Source: Allosphingosinicella sp. (GTDB taxonomy: Bacteria; Pseudomonadota; Alphaproteobacteria; Sphingomonadales; Sphingomonadaceae). From it: 42,500 bases of DNA. Below, in pieces: positions 10,666-19,104 of the stretch; the first letter of the stretch is position 1; every line of letters starts with the position of its first letter. A model generated the notes under the pieces. The model did no database searches. It saw only the letters and a list, made by a program, of their open reading frames with translations, and was not told the origin of the DNA. The stretch is taken from positions 1-42,500 of the forward strand of contig JAUJOJ010000020.1 of the NCBI GenBank assembly GCA_030447665.1. The letters are read 5' to 3'. The position numbers and the translations under genes were made by a program.

Positions 10666-10804
10666 CCCCTCCCTGGAAAGGAGGGGTTGGGGGTGGGTGC
10701 GAGCGCAGCGAGCATTCCGCTTTGCCTCTGGTAGCGGCGCTGCCGGCATCGAGCCGGCCGCACCGCTTCACCCACGCCTCGATCCCCTCCCTGGAAGGGA
10801 GGGG
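10666..10804 (+). repeat. BIME-like pair of palindromic repeats between tolQ and tolR
   Basis: Two hairpins bound this spacer. The left one (10666-10686) has arms CCCCTCC and GGAGGGG; the right one (10784-10804) is CCCCTCCC-TGGAA-GGGAGGGG with 8-bp perfect arms. Inside lie GGGTGGGTGCGAG on the left and CACCCACGCCTCGAT on the right, an imperfect inverted relation. The two ends together form a paired-REP structure. The translated shadow, containing TPNPSFPGRG, resembles a widespread alphaproteobacterial palindrome. The element could change the relative amounts of TolQ and TolR by stalling exonucleases or RNA polymerase. Confidence 0.8.
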
Positions 10805-10812
10805 AAGCTCTA

Positions 10813-11253
10813 ATGGCGATGGGACCCATGCTTGGCGGCAACCGGCGCGGCCGGCGCTCCCCGATGGCGGAAATCAACGTCACGCCGATGGTCGACGTGA
10901 TGCTGGTGCTGCTGATCATCTTCATGGTGACCGCGCCGCTGCTGGTCGCGGGCGTGCCGGTCGACCTCCCCGACAGCAAGGCGGGCGCGCTCGACCAGGA
11001 GGTGAAGCCGATCCAGATCTCGCTCGATCCGAGTGGAGCGATCTTCGTCGACGAGGATCCGGTGACGGAGGATGCGCTCGCCGGGCGGCTCGCCTCGATC
11101 GCAGCCTCCTCGAAGGAAGAGGGCGGTCCGCGCATCTTCCTGCGCGCCGACAAAGGGCTCGATTACGGCCGGGTGATGCGGGTGATGGGCGAAATCAACG
11201 GCGCCGGCCTGCGCAAGGTGGCGTTGGTCAGTGTCCAGGGCGACGAGGGCTGA
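10813..11253 (+). CDS. tolR: Tol-Pal system protein TolR (ExbD family)
   Basis: 146 residues. A single N-terminal membrane segment, [20 protein letters not shown], contains the Asp expected for proton transfer, followed by the periplasmic domain ([10 protein letters not shown] ... [20 protein letters not shown]). It starts at ATG 10813, nine bases after the palindromic element, and its TGA overlaps the tolA ATG (TGATG). Confidence 0.95.
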   Translation: MAMGPMLGGNRRGRRSPMAEINVTPMVDVMLVLLIIFMVTAPLLVAGVPVDLPDSKAGALDQEVKPIQISLDPSGAIFVDEDPVTEDALAGRLASIAASSKEEGGPRIFLRADKGLDYGRVMRVMGEINGAGLRKVALVSVQGDEG

Positions 11254-12185
11254 TGGATCGGGCGGAGGCAACCGGGCTCGGCTTGGCGCTGGCAGGACAC
11301 GCCGTCCTGCTCGCGATCCTGTCGCTCGGCCTTGCCACCGCCACCAAGAAGCCCCTGCTGTCCGAGCCGATGGAGGTCTCCTTCGTCGAGGAGGTGGGGC
11401 TGAAGTCGGCCGTCACCGAGCTGAACACGGAGGCGCCCGCGCCAAGCGTTGCCCCGGCCGCCGGGGCGCCGGAGGAAGCGGCGCCGATGCCGGAGCCGGC
11501 CTCGCCCGATCCGCTGCCGCCGCCGCCGCGCCCCGTGGAGGCGCCCCCGCAGCCCAAGGTGCAGCCCCCGCCGCAGCCGAGAGTCGTGCTGAAGCCGGCG
11601 CTCCAAAAACCGGCGCCGCAGAAGCCGGCGACGAAGCCCGCACCCGCCAAGCCGGCGCCTGCCCAGGCTGCCCCGCCGAAGCCCGCGCCGCAGCCTGCCC
11701 GCCCGGCGCCTGCCGCCGCCCGGCCCAAGGCCGCGGCCACGGGAAGCGGGAGCGCGCAGCAGACGCGCGGCTCGCGCCTGGGCCGGGACTTCCTCAAGGG
11801 CGTGGGCAGCGACCCGACGCCGTCCACTTCGCAGAAGCCGACGGGCGCGGTGCTGAGCCCGATCGCGCTCTCCGGCATCAAATCGGCGATCACCCGCCAG
11901 ATCCAGCCCTGCGCGGACCGGCAGGTCAATCCCGGTCCGGGCGCCAACGAGATCGTGGTGACCTTGAACCTCCGCCTCAACCGCGACGGCTCGCTCGCCG
12001 CGCGCCCCAGCGTGGTCAGGACCGGCGGTGTCGGCGACGCCAACAGCCGCTACGAGAAGCGCGTAACCGATCTTGCGATCGCCGCCTACACCGGCTGCTC
12101 GCCGCTGAGGAACCTGCCCGAAGAGCTTTACCGCACCGCCAATGGCGGGTGGAGCAACATCAACATGAACTACAAACTGCCATGA
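11253..12185 (+). CDS. tolA: Cell envelope integrity protein TolA
   Basis: 310 residues: one N-terminal transmembrane helix (~residues 8-28), a long Pro/Ala/Lys-rich periplasmic spacer (~residues 70-170, [14 protein letters not shown] repeats) and a C-terminal domain (~residues 195-310; two cysteines, in PCADRQVNP and YTGCSPLRN) that would bind TolB and Pal. The spacer is Pro-rich instead of the Ala/Lys/Glu helix of E. coli TolA, as is usual in sphingomonads. Start and stop overlap tolR and tolB. Confidence 0.93.
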   Translation: MDRAEATGLGLALAGHAVLLAILSLGLATATKKPLLSEPMEVSFVEEVGLKSAVTELNTEAPAPSVAPAAGAPEEAAPMPEPASPDPLPPPPRPVEAPPQPKVQPPPQPRVVLKPALQKPAPQKPATKPAPAKPAPAQAAPPKPAPQPARPAPAAARPKAAATGSGSAQQTRGSRLGRDFLKGVGSDPTPSTSQKPTGAVLSPIALSGIKSAITRQIQPCADRQVNPGPGANEIVVTLNLRLNRDGSLAARPSVVRTGGVGDANSRYEKRVTDLAIAAYTGCSPLRNLPEELYRTANGGWSNINMNYKLP

Positions 12186-13606
12186 AGAGTGATGACATGA
12201 GAGATCGTCCTTGCGAGCGAAGCGAAGCAATCCAAAGGTCCGGGAGGCGGGCGTCGCTCAGGACAGGCTTCATCGCTGCGCTATTCGCGATGACGGCCCC
12301 ATCTGCCCTGGCGCAGAACGCGGCTCCCCCCGCCGGCGAGGCGCCGCCGCTCGAGGTCGACATCATCGGCGGCATTTCCGCGCCGATGCCGATCGCGATC
12401 CCGGTGATGCCGACGCCGCGCTCCGCCGCGACACCCGCGGGGGAGACGGGAGCGCTTGGTCGCCAGGTGGCCGAGATCGTCGCGACGGACCTTCGCAATT
12501 CCGGCCTGTTCACGCCCAAGGGGCCGGGCGGCTTGCCGGGGGTCAGCTACCCGCAGGTGACCGCCCCCGATTTCCCCACCTGGAGCGGCACGGGCGCGCA
12601 GGCGCTGGTCCAGGGCTATGTGCAGGCGAACGGCGACGGGACGCTCACCGTCGGCTGCTATCTCTACGACGTCTTCGCCAAGACCGAGCTCACGCGGCAG
12701 GGCTTCGTGGTGCAGCCCGCCTTCTGGCGCCGGGCCGCGCATAAATGCGCCGATGCCGTCTATTCGCGTCTTACCGGCGAGGGCGCCTATTTCGACACCC
12801 GCATCATCTACGTCGCGGAAGCGGGGCCGAAGGGGAAGCGGACCAAGCGGCTGGCGATCATGGATTGGGACGGCGCCAATCACCGCTTCCTCACCAACGG
12901 CCAGTCGACCGTGTTGACGCCGCGCTTTGCGCCCAATCAGCAGACGGTCGTTTATATGAGCTATGTCGGCGATCAGCCGCGGGTCTATGTCTACGACGTC
13001 GGCACCGGCCGCCAGCGGCTGCTCGTCAACGAGCCGCACATGACCTTCGCGCCGCGCTTCTCGCCGGACGGCCAGTGGGTCGTCTTCTCGATGTCGGTGG
13101 GCGGGAATACCGACATTTACCGCGTGCCGACTTCGGGCGGGCGTCCGCAGCGGCTCACCAACACGCCGGGCATCGACACCGGCGGCAGCTATTCGCCGGA
13201 CGGGCGCCAGATCGTGTTCGAGAGCGACCGCGGCGGATCGCAGCAGCTTTACGTGATGGACGCCGACGGCTCCAATCAGCGGCGGATCAGCTTCGGCGGC
13301 GGCCAATATGCGACGCCGGTCTGGAGCCCGCGCGGCGACATGATCGCCTTCACCCGGATCGGCGGCGGCGGCTTCCGGATCGGCGTGATGAGCCCGTCCG
13401 GCGCGGGCGAGAAGATCCTCACCGAAGCTTGGCAGGACGAGGGGCCGAGCTGGGCGCCCAACGGCCGCGCCATCATGTTCTTCCGGACCGCGCAAGGCTC
13501 CGGAAAGGCGGATTTGTGGGCGGTCGATCTCACCGGGGCCAACGAGCGACGGGTGGCGACGCCGCTCGACGGATCGGACCCGGCCTGGTCGCCGCTGCTC
13601 AAATGA
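12182..13606 (+). CDS. tolB: Tol-Pal system beta-propeller protein TolB
   Basis: 474 residues. N-terminal domain ~residues 55-200 and a C-terminal six-bladed propeller with repeated blocks such as [37 protein letters not shown] and [17 protein letters not shown]. It is periplasmic and interacts with Pal and TolA. ATG at 12182 overlaps the tolA stop. The signal peptide is preceded by an odd ~20-residue basic extension (residues ~6-28, containing [10 protein letters not shown]) that is encoded by a repeat element; see the separate entry. The mature protein probably starts after APSALAQ. Confidence 0.95.
   Translation: MKSDDMRDRPCERSEAIQRSGRRASLRTGFIAALFAMTAPSALAQNAAPPAGEAPPLEVDIIGGISAPMPIAIPVMPTPRSAATPAGETGALGRQVAEIVATDLRNSGLFTPKGPGGLPGVSYPQVTAPDFPTWSGTGAQALVQGYVQANGDGTLTVGCYLYDVFAKTELTRQGFVVQPAFWRRAAHKCADAVYSRLTGEGAYFDTRIIYVAEAGPKGKRTKRLAIMDWDGANHRFLTNGQSTVLTPRFAPNQQTVVYMSYVGDQPRVYVYDVGTGRQRLLVNEPHMTFAPRFSPDGQWVVFSMSVGGNTDIYRVPTSGGRPQRLTNTPGIDTGGSYSPDGRQIVFESDRGGSQQLYVMDADGSNQRRISFGGGQYATPVWSPRGDMIAFTRIGGGGFRIGVMSPSGAGEKILTEAWQDEGPSWAPNGRAIMFFRTAQGSGKADLWAVDLTGANERRVATPLDGSDPAWSPLLK
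12206..12295 (+). repeat. Imperfect palindromic repeat inside the tolB signal-peptide coding region
   Basis: The left arm reads CGTCCTTGCGAGCGAAGCG-AAGCAATCC, a form of the common alphaproteobacterial repeat whose translation gives PCERSEAIQ (or LLRFARKDD on the other strand). The right arm, ending in CGCTGCGCTATTCGCGATGACG, is its degenerate complement. The element covers tolB codons ~9-38, including much of the signal-peptide hydrophobic core. The match to the general repeat family is from memory of the family; the inverted relation within this locus is visible but imperfect. Confidence 0.6.
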
Positions 13607-13634
13607 CAATCGTAATTTCAGGAGGGAGAATAGG

Positions 13635-14177
13635 ATGAAAAAGAGCATGACGATCGCCGCGTTGGCGACCGCGCTCGTGCTGAGCGCCGGCTGCGCGAAG
13701 AAGAAGCCGGCCGATCTGCCCCCGCCGCCGGGCGGGACCGAGACGGGCGTGGGGGCCGAGGGCGCCGGAACGGGTGCGGGAGCGGGCCGGCACGGTCGGC
13801 GGCGCAGCCTTGCCGGGCTCGCGCGCGCGGACTTCCTCCAGAACGTCACCGCCGACCGGGTCTATTTCGCGACCGACAGCCACACGCTCGATCCGGAAGC
13901 ACGGGCGGTGCTGGACACGCAAGCCGCCTGGCTCACCCGCAACGCGGGCGCGCGGGTGACGATCGAAGGCCATGCCGACGAGCGTGGCACCCGTGAATAT
14001 AATCTCGCGCTCGGGGATCGCCGGGCGAACGCGGCCAAGAATTATCTCTCCGGCCGCGGCATCGCCGAATCGCGGATGACGGTCATCAGCTGGGGCAAGG
14101 AGCGCCCGGAGGCCGACGGATCCGACGAGAGCGCCTGGGCAAAGAACCGCCGCGCGGTCACGGTGCTGCCGCAATGA
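13635..14177 (+). CDS. pal: Peptidoglycan-associated lipoprotein Pal
   Basis: 180 residues with a lipoprotein signal peptide and lipobox LSAGC (Cys ~20), a Gly/Pro-rich linker, and an OmpA-like peptidoglycan-binding domain (VYFATDSHTLDPEARAVLD, IEGHADERGTREYNLALGD, RRANAAKNYLSGRG). It anchors the outer membrane to peptidoglycan and completes the Tol-Pal operon; an AGGAGGG ribosome-binding site precedes the ATG. Residues ~51-66 (a basic stretch, RHGRRRSLAGLARADF) are unlike usual Pal linkers. The neighbouring frame reads AGTVGGAALPGSRA, which does look like one, so two compensating indels are possible. The stop is 4 bases from the convergent nuclease gene. Confidence 0.94.
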   Translation: MKKSMTIAALATALVLSAGCAKKKPADLPPPPGGTETGVGAEGAGTGAGAGRHGRRRSLAGLARADFLQNVTADRVYFATDSHTLDPEARAVLDTQAAWLTRNAGARVTIEGHADERGTREYNLALGDRRANAAKNYLSGRGIAESRMTVISWGKERPEADGSDESAWAKNRRAVTVLPQ

Positions 14178-14180
14178 GGA

Positions 14181-15029
14181 TCAGCCGAGTGCATCGTCCA
14201 GCAGTCGGGCGAGGCGCAGGCCGCCGCGGGCGATCTGCTTGCGCACGACCGGGATCAGCCGCTGCGTCGTCTCCTCGCGGATCACCGGCCTAGTCTCCGG
14301 CTTCGGCCCGCAGGGATCCGCCATGACGGTTCCATAGGCATATTCCCGGCTCGCCTCCCAGCCCTGCCGGGACCAGTCGGTGACGGTGCCGAGCGTCATC
14401 TCCTCCCGTGCTCCGGGATCAAGCTCGGCCAGGATGCCGGCGGCATCGGCCTGTGCGGTCGAGATCGCCCGCTCGGCGAGATAGCCGTCCCAGATCGAAT
14501 GGAGGTTCGCCCGGCCGGCAATGAGGCCGTAGGAGGCGGCGAAATCGTTGCCGCCGCGGTCGCCCTTGTCGCCGGCGTGGAGCGGCATGTGGAGATCGCC
14601 GACGAAATGGGCGAGGAAGGCGAGCGCCATCACCCGCTCGCGCACCGGCAGCGTCTTGTCGGCAAGGAGCTTGGCATTGCGCTCGATCTGCGCCGACACG
14701 CAATTGCCGTCCTTGCAGGCGCCGGCGGCATCGAACGGCTTGCAGATGTCGACATTCTGATAGTGCCAGGGGAAGCTGTAGTTGAACCGCTCTCCCATCT
14801 GGCGCACGCAGTCGGGCCAATAAGCCGCATCCTCGATGTTGCGGATCGGGCATTTCGGCGTGTCGAGCTCGGCGGACCGGGCGATCAGCTGCCGCACCGC
14901 CCGCACGGTCGAAGGCCTGGCGCTCATCTGGGCGATCCGGCCCACCGTGTAATGGCCATATTCCCACCAGGCGGAGGCCGGGGCGGGGGCGAGCAGCAGC
15001 GCCGCGAGAATCAGGATTTTAAGCTTCAT
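14181..15029 (-). CDS. S1/P1-type zinc-dependent nuclease, secreted
   Basis: 282 residues with a 20-residue signal peptide (MKLKILILAALLLAPAPASA). The mature protein begins WWEYGH, so Trp1 and His6 of the P1 nuclease zinc site are in place. The other ligands are also seen: D73 (WPDC), H89 (FPWHYQ), H141/D145/H151 (AHFVGDLHMPLHAGD) and H177/D181 (LHSIWDGYL). All nine trinuclear zinc ligands appear conserved, so it is probably an active periplasmic or extracellular single-strand nuclease/3'-nucleotidase for nucleotide or phosphate scavenging. Convergent with pal. Confidence 0.9.
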   Translation of the reverse strand: MKLKILILAALLLAPAPASAWWEYGHYTVGRIAQMSARPSTVRAVRQLIARSAELDTPKCPIRNIEDAAYWPDCVRQMGERFNYSFPWHYQNVDICKPFDAAGACKDGNCVSAQIERNAKLLADKTLPVRERVMALAFLAHFVGDLHMPLHAGDKGDRGGNDFAASYGLIAGRANLHSIWDGYLAERAISTAQADAAGILAELDPGAREEMTLGTVTDWSRQGWEASREYAYGTVMADPCGPKPETRPVIREETTQRLIPVVRKQIARGGLRLARLLDDALG

Positions 15030-15040
15030 GGCGCGGCCCT

Positions 15041-15087
15041 AGACCAAGATCGCTTCAGGTTGAATCAACCTGAAGCGATCTTGGTCT
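15041..15087. repeat. Perfect 23-bp inverted repeat with 1-base centre
   Basis: Arms 15041-15063 and 15065-15087 are exact reverse complements (starting AGACCAAGATCGCTTCAGG) around a single A. There is no T-run after it, so it is not a standard terminator. It lies just upstream of the S1/P1 nuclease start and begins an array of four palindromes. Confidence 0.85.
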
Positions 15088-15100
15088 CAACCATCTGAAT

Positions 15101-15162
15101 AGAGCCAGATTCACGCTTTCGGCGGAAGCGCGAAGCGCTTCCACCTCAAACGATCTGGCTCT
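15101..15162. repeat. Palindromic repeat, AGAGCCAGAT family
   Basis: Outer arms AGAGCCAGAT (15101-15110) and ATCTGGCTCT (15153-15162) enclose an inner hairpin GGAAGCG-CGAAG-CGCTTCC (15124-15142). A second copy of the same element, in the opposite orientation and with an insertion, lies at 42063-42225. Confidence 0.82.
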
Positions 15163-15171
15163 AGAGCCTTC

Positions 15172-15197
15172 CCGACAAGGCGGAATCGCCTTGTCGG
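15172..15197. repeat. Perfect 11-bp inverted repeat, 4-base loop
   Basis: Arms CCGACAAGGCG and CGCCTTGTCGG flank GAAT. The outer sequence AGAGCCTT ... AAGGCTCC extends the symmetry. Part of the repeat array between the nuclease gene and the small protein gene. Confidence 0.8.
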
Positions 15198-15233
15198 ATC
15201 AGAAAGGCTCCAGATCGATGTCTTGAGCATGCC

Positions 15234-15275
15234 CTTCCCGGCCGAAAACCGGTGCCCACGGTTTTTTTCGGGAAG
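15234..15275. repeat. Palindromic repeat with CTTCCCG/CGGGAAG arms
   Basis: Arms 15234-15240 and 15269-15275 enclose CGAAAACCGGTGCCCACGG followed by a run of seven T. The core resembles intergenic 'AAACCGGTGCCCAC' repeats found in many alphaproteobacteria. The rest of 15030-15409 shows no coding signal beyond these repeats. Confidence 0.65.
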
Positions 15276-15409
15276 TGCTCCAGCGGCTCTCCACGACGTT
15301 TATCAATCGCCGCGAAGCTCGCCGGAACCGGCTGAAATAAGTTCATCCAAGGTGGCTCCCGGCCCTCGGCGTGATACACTGCCATCTCGACTCGGCTGGA
15401 GGATCGGCA

Positions 15410-15601
15410 ATGCTCAATTACCGGCTCTACACGCTGAGGGAAGAAGGCGGCCCGTTCGTCGATTTCAACGACTTGACGGCGCAAGACGATGTCGAGGCGG
15501 TGCGGATCGTGAAGCCGTCGACCGGCCTCCGGCCGATGGAGCTGTGGTGCGGCAAGCGGAAGGTGAAGAGCTTCCCCGCGCTCCAATCGGAGACGGCCTG
15601 A
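15410..15601 (+). CDS. Small conserved-type hypothetical protein
   Basis: 63 residues from ATG 15410, preceded by a GGAGG ribosome-binding site. It has the pattern NYRLYTL ... DFNDLTAQDDVEAVRIV ... MELWCGKRKVKSF, which recalls a family of very small alphaproteobacterial proteins of unknown role that share a YxLY strand and an MELW-G-R-V-F end. Function unknown. It follows the palindromic array. Confidence 0.6.
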   Translation: MLNYRLYTLREEGGPFVDFNDLTAQDDVEAVRIVKPSTGLRPMELWCGKRKVKSFPALQSETA

Positions 15602-15710
15602 GCCCGGAATCGAGCCCGGAATATAGAACATAATCTGATTGCTCCGGTAGCCCACTCCGAAGCGACCCGCCTCGAGCTCCGCTTCTCCGGGGCGCTCTAT
15701 CGGGTGCGGA

Positions 15711-16642
15711 TCATTCGTCGCCGTAGATCCCGACCTGCGTGCCCGCCGCCGACGCGCGGCCGCGGTACATTCCGGAGCTGTTGAACGACCAGCCGGCTTC
15801 GCCGCTCCGCGATACGAAGATGACGCCGCCCGTGCCGCCCAGCTTGCCCACTTCGGCAATGACCGCGTCCGCGGCGGCCTTGGCCGCCTGCCCGAGCAGA
15901 CGGATGCGGGCGCAGATTTCGTGAGCCGCGGCCTCGCGGATGAAATATTCGCCCGATCCGGTCGCTGAGACGGCGCCGGCGCGGTCGTCGGCATAGGTGC
16001 CGGCGCCGATGATCGGGCTGTCGCCGATCCGGCCCCAGCGCTTGCCGGTGATCCCGCCGGTGGAGGTGGCGGCAGCGACATGGCCGCTGGTGTCGAGCGC
16101 GACCGCGCCGACCGTGCCGTATTTCATGTCGACGTCGAACCAGTCGGCGCCCATTCGCTTCATCTCCTCGAGCTGCCGACGCCGTTCGGGCAGCGCGAAC
16201 CAATCGGGATCCGCCTGTTCGAGGCCCTGCTCACGGGAGAAAAGATCCGCGCCAGCGCCGCTCAGCATCACGTGCGGGCTCTTTTCCATGACCGCGCGGG
16301 CGAGGGTGACCGGGTTGCGCGTTGCCGTCGCGCCCGCCACCGCGCCCGATCGGCGTTCGTCCCCTCCATGATCGCAGCGTCGAGCTCGGACGCGCCGTCA
16401 TAGGTGAGCACGCCTCCCCGGCCGGCGTTGAAATGAGGATCGTCCTCCAGCGTCTTGACCGTTGCCTCCACCGCGTCGAGCGCAGCGCCGCCGGCGGCGA
16501 GAATGCTTCCGCCCACCTCCAGCGCGTTCGCAAGCGCCGCCCGGATCTCCCGGTCCTGATCCGGAGTGGTCGCATCCCGCTCCATGATGCCGGCGCCGCC
16601 GTGGATCACCAGCTTCCAATCTGCATAAGCGGCATTCGGCAT
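15711..16642 (-). CDS. iaaA: Isoaspartyl peptidase / L-asparaginase (plant-type, Ntn hydrolase), one frameshift
   Basis: Threonine-type Ntn hydrolase that removes isoaspartyl residues or hydrolyses asparagine after self-cleavage. N-terminal part: KLVIHGGAGIMERD, FNAGRGGVLTYDGASELDAA and IMEGTN. C-terminal part: RNPVTLARAVMEKSPHVMLSG and the self-cleavage site YGTVGAVALD, whose Thr is the nucleophile, then STGGITGKRWGRIGDSPIIG. The halves are in different frames, joined at ~16352 where the coding strand has GCCGATCGGG instead of GCCCGATCGGG; adding one C gives TNARSGAVAGATATRNP. Start chosen at ATG 16642; upstream codons to 16690 are in frame but unlike the family. Confidence 0.88.
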
Positions 16643-16724
16643 CGGCTCTGGGCTCCGGAATCGGGGGATCGGCCGCTCGCATAGCCACAATGATGCCGTC
16701 CCACCAGCGCCTGCCCGATTCCTC

Positions 16725-16754
16725 TTGACCGCCGTCGGACCATATAATTATGAT
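16725..16754 (+). promoter_or_regulatory. Sigma70-type promoter of the SPFH-RHH operon
   Basis: A -35 box TTGACC (16725-16730) and a -10 box TATGAT (16749-16754) are separated by 18 bases. Transcription would start near 16761, just ahead of the AAGGAGG ribosome-binding site at 16764-16770. The strong AT island (16741-16765) stands out in otherwise GC-rich DNA. An alternative -10, TATAAT at 16743, has too short a spacer. Confidence 0.6.
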
Positions 16755-16761
16755 ATCATAA
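16748..16761. promoter_or_regulatory. Perfect palindrome TTATGATATCATAA, candidate operator
   Basis: A 14-bp perfect palindrome covering the -10 box and the likely start of transcription. A repressor bound here would block the promoter. The second gene of the operon encodes a ribbon-helix-helix protein, a class that often binds such short palindromes and represses its own operon, so self-regulation is the simplest reading (inference). Confidence 0.55.
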
Positions 16762-16777
16762 TAAAGGAGGGACGGCC

Positions 16778-17692
16778 ATGACTCAGTCTGTTACTGGTTC
16801 GGGTGATCTGAAAGCGCTTCGGCTGTCGCAGGAGCGCGCGGCGGCCACCCAGAACGGCTATGTGATGCTGTTGGTGCTGCTGGCTTCGATCGTGCTCGCG
16901 GGCCTGGGCTTGTGGGCTGCGGCCGGGCTGGAAGAGGTTTGGGGGTTCGGCCTCTTCGCGGCGGCTGTGATCGCCTCCGCGGTCGTCGCCGTGGGCTTCT
17001 ACTTCCTTCAGCCCAATCAGGCCGCCGCGATCCTGCTGTTCGGAGACTATCGCGGGACCGACAGGAATGCCGGGCTTCGCTGGCGGCTGCCCTGGCTGAC
17101 GCGGACCAAGATCTCGACGCGCGTCCACAACGTCACCTCGGAGCGGCTGAAGGTGAACGATCTTCGCGGCAATCCGATCGAGATCGCCACCAACGTGGTC
17201 TGGCGCGTGACCGACGCCGCGCAGGCGCTGTTCGACGTCGACGATTACACCAAGTTCGTCTTCGTTCAGATCGAAAGCGCGGTCCGCTCGATCGGTGCGC
17301 GCTATCCCTATGACGATATCGAGCACCAGGAGACGACCTTGCGCGGCCATGCCGACGAGGTGAACGGCGAACTGCGCACCGAGCTTCAGGACCGGGTGCA
17401 GGTCGCTGGCATCACCATCGACGAATGCCGCCTGACGCACCTCGCTTATGCCTCGGAGATCGCCCAGTCGATGCTGCGCCGCCAGCAGGCGGAGGCGGTG
17501 ATCGCGGCGCGCCAGAAGATCGTGATCGGCGCGGTCAGCATGGTCGAGACGGCGCTCCAGATGCTGTCGGAAAAGAACGTGGTCGAGCTCGACGACGAGC
17601 GCCGCGCGGCGATGGTGTCGAACCTGATGGTGGTGCTCTGCTCGGAACGGGACACCCAGCCGGTCGTCAATGCCGGCACCCTCTACCAGTAG
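16778..17692 (+). CDS. SPFH/Band 7 domain membrane protein
   Basis: 304 residues, ATG 16778 with a strong AAGGAGG ribosome-binding site 7 bases upstream. Two membrane segments near the N-terminus (~residues 28-52 and 57-77) are followed by a stomatin/prohibitin-type SPFH domain (~80-270): [60 protein letters not shown], and the helix [24 protein letters not shown] proteins oligomerise into membrane microdomain scaffolds. The gene is followed 6 bases later by an RHH protein gene, a pairing known in many bacteria but without a settled role. Confidence 0.9.
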   Translation: MTQSVTGSGDLKALRLSQERAAATQNGYVMLLVLLASIVLAGLGLWAAAGLEEVWGFGLFAAAVIASAVVAVGFYFLQPNQAAAILLFGDYRGTDRNAGLRWRLPWLTRTKISTRVHNVTSERLKVNDLRGNPIEIATNVVWRVTDAAQALFDVDDYTKFVFVQIESAVRSIGARYPYDDIEHQETTLRGHADEVNGELRTELQDRVQVAGITIDECRLTHLAYASEIAQSMLRRQQAEAVIAARQKIVIGAVSMVETALQMLSEKNVVELDDERRAAMVSNLMVVLCSERDTQPVVNAGTLYQ

Positions 17693-17698
17693 GTCTCG

Positions 17699-17971
17699 AT
17701 GCCGCCCGATCCGAAAAAGGCCTTTCCGCTGCGCATCGAGCCCGCTCTCTGGGAGGCGCTCGAACGCGCGGCGGCGGCCGATTTCCGGAGCGTCAACGCG
17801 GAGATCGAATGCTTGCTGAGGGAGGCGCTGCAGCGGCGCGGCGTAAAGGTGGCCCCGCCCGAAAAGCGCCAGCGGGGCGGCCGCCGAAGGAAGGTTAGCC
17901 CTGTCCCCTTCAAGGGAGCGGCTGGCGCTGCTCGCCTCGCCTTTGCCTTGCAACCTCAAACCTCTATATAG
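17699..17971 (+). CDS. Arc-type ribbon-helix-helix DNA-binding protein
   Basis: Residues ~7-50 are a ribbon-helix-helix domain: strand FPLRIEP, helix [13 protein letters not shown], and [15 protein letters not shown] as the second helix. The open frame runs to 17971, but the last ~25 residues ([20 protein letters not shown]) look non-native. The next frame reads GRPPKEG and stops at 17898, a common C-terminus for this family, so a lost base in CGGGGCGGCC at ~17874-17880 is likely and the real end is probably 17898. Partner of the SPFH protein and candidate repressor of the operon. Confidence 0.75.
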   Translation: MPPDPKKAFPLRIEPALWEALERAAAADFRSVNAEIECLLREALQRRGVKVAPPEKRQRGGRRRKVSPVPFKGAAGAARLAFALQPQTSI

Positions 17972-17976
17972 CGGCC

Positions 17977-19104
17977 ATGTCCATCCGCCCGTGGCGCGAC
18001 ATCGCGCGCCGTCCTTCGCGTCAGATCATGGTCGGCAACGTGCCGGTCGGCGGCGACGCGCCCGTGACCGTGCAGACGATGACCAACACGATCACCGCGG
18101 ACGCAAGGGCGACGATCGATCAGATCCGCCGCTGCGAGGAAGCGGGCGCGGATATCGTCCGGGTCTCCTGCCCCGACGTCGAGAGCACCCAGGCGCTGAA
18201 GCAGATCGTCCGCGCCGCGCATGTGCCGATCGTCGCCGATATCCACTTCCACTATAAGCGGGCGCTCGAAGCGGCCGACGCGGGCGCCGCCTGCCTTCGC
18301 ATCAACCCCGGAAATATCGGCTCTGCCGAGCGCGTGCGCGAGGTGGTGAATGCCGCCAAGGCCAATGGCTGCGCGATCCGGATCGGGGTCAATGCCGGGA
18401 GCTTGGAGCGCGACCTGCTCGAAAAATATGGCGAACCCTGCCCGGAGGCATTGGTCGAGAGCGCGCTGGATCACATCCGGCTGCTCGAGGATCATGGCTT
18501 CCGCGACTATAAGGTCGCGGTGAAGGCCTCGGACGTGTTCCTTGCGGTCGCCGCCTACCAGCAGCTCGCCGAAGCGGTCGATTGCCCGCTCCACCTCGGC
18601 ATCACCGAGGCCGGCGGGCTTCGCGGCGGCACCGTGAAGAGCGCGATCGGTATCGGCTCGCTCCTTTGGTTCGGCATCGGCGACACGATCCGAGTGTCGC
18701 TTTCGGCTGAACCGGAAGAGGAGGTCCGCGTCGGTTTCGAGATCCTAAAGTCGCTCGGCATCCGCAATCGCGGCGTGCGGGTGGTTTCCTGCCCCTCCTG
18801 CGCGCGGCAAGGCTTCGACGTGATCCGCACGGTGCAGACGCTGGAGGAGCGGCTTGCCCATATCCGCACGCCTCTGTCGCTGTCGGTGCTCGGCTGCGTC
18901 GTCAACGGCCCAGGCGAAGCGCGCGACACCGATATCGGCCTCACCGGCGGCGGCAACGGCCGTCACATGGTCTATCTCTCCGGCGTCACCGACCATCATG
19001 TTGAGGACGCGGACATGGTCGAGCACATCGTGAGGCTGGTCGAGGCCAAGGCCGCCGAGATCGAGGCCGGCATGACCGACGCGCCGCTCCAGGCCGCCGA
19101 ATGA
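17977..19104 (+). CDS. ispG: 4-hydroxy-3-methylbut-2-enyl diphosphate synthase IspG (flavodoxin/ferredoxin dependent)
   Basis: Penultimate step of the MEP isoprenoid pathway: converts MEcPP to HMBPP using a [4Fe-4S] cluster. 375 residues with the TIM-barrel start [43 protein letters not shown] and the LGITEAGG block. Cluster ligands C272 and C275 ([12 protein letters not shown]) and C307 ([10 protein letters not shown]) are present. Its stop overlaps the start of the next gene (ATGA). Confidence 0.96.
   Translation: MSIRPWRDIARRPSRQIMVGNVPVGGDAPVTVQTMTNTITADARATIDQIRRCEEAGADIVRVSCPDVESTQALKQIVRAAHVPIVADIHFHYKRALEAADAGAACLRINPGNIGSAERVREVVNAAKANGCAIRIGVNAGSLERDLLEKYGEPCPEALVESALDHIRLLEDHGFRDYKVAVKASDVFLAVAAYQQLAEAVDCPLHLGITEAGGLRGGTVKSAIGIGSLLWFGIGDTIRVSLSAEPEEEVRVGFEILKSLGIRNRGVRVVSCPSCARQGFDVIRTVQTLEERLAHIRTPLSLSVLGCVVNGPGEARDTDIGLTGGGNGRHMVYLSGVTDHHVEDADMVEHIVRLVEAKAAEIEAGMTDAPLQAAE

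Noticed and set aside
15041..15275. CRISPR array
   Set aside because: The repeats are unlike each other and palindromic; there are no regular spacers and no cas genes.
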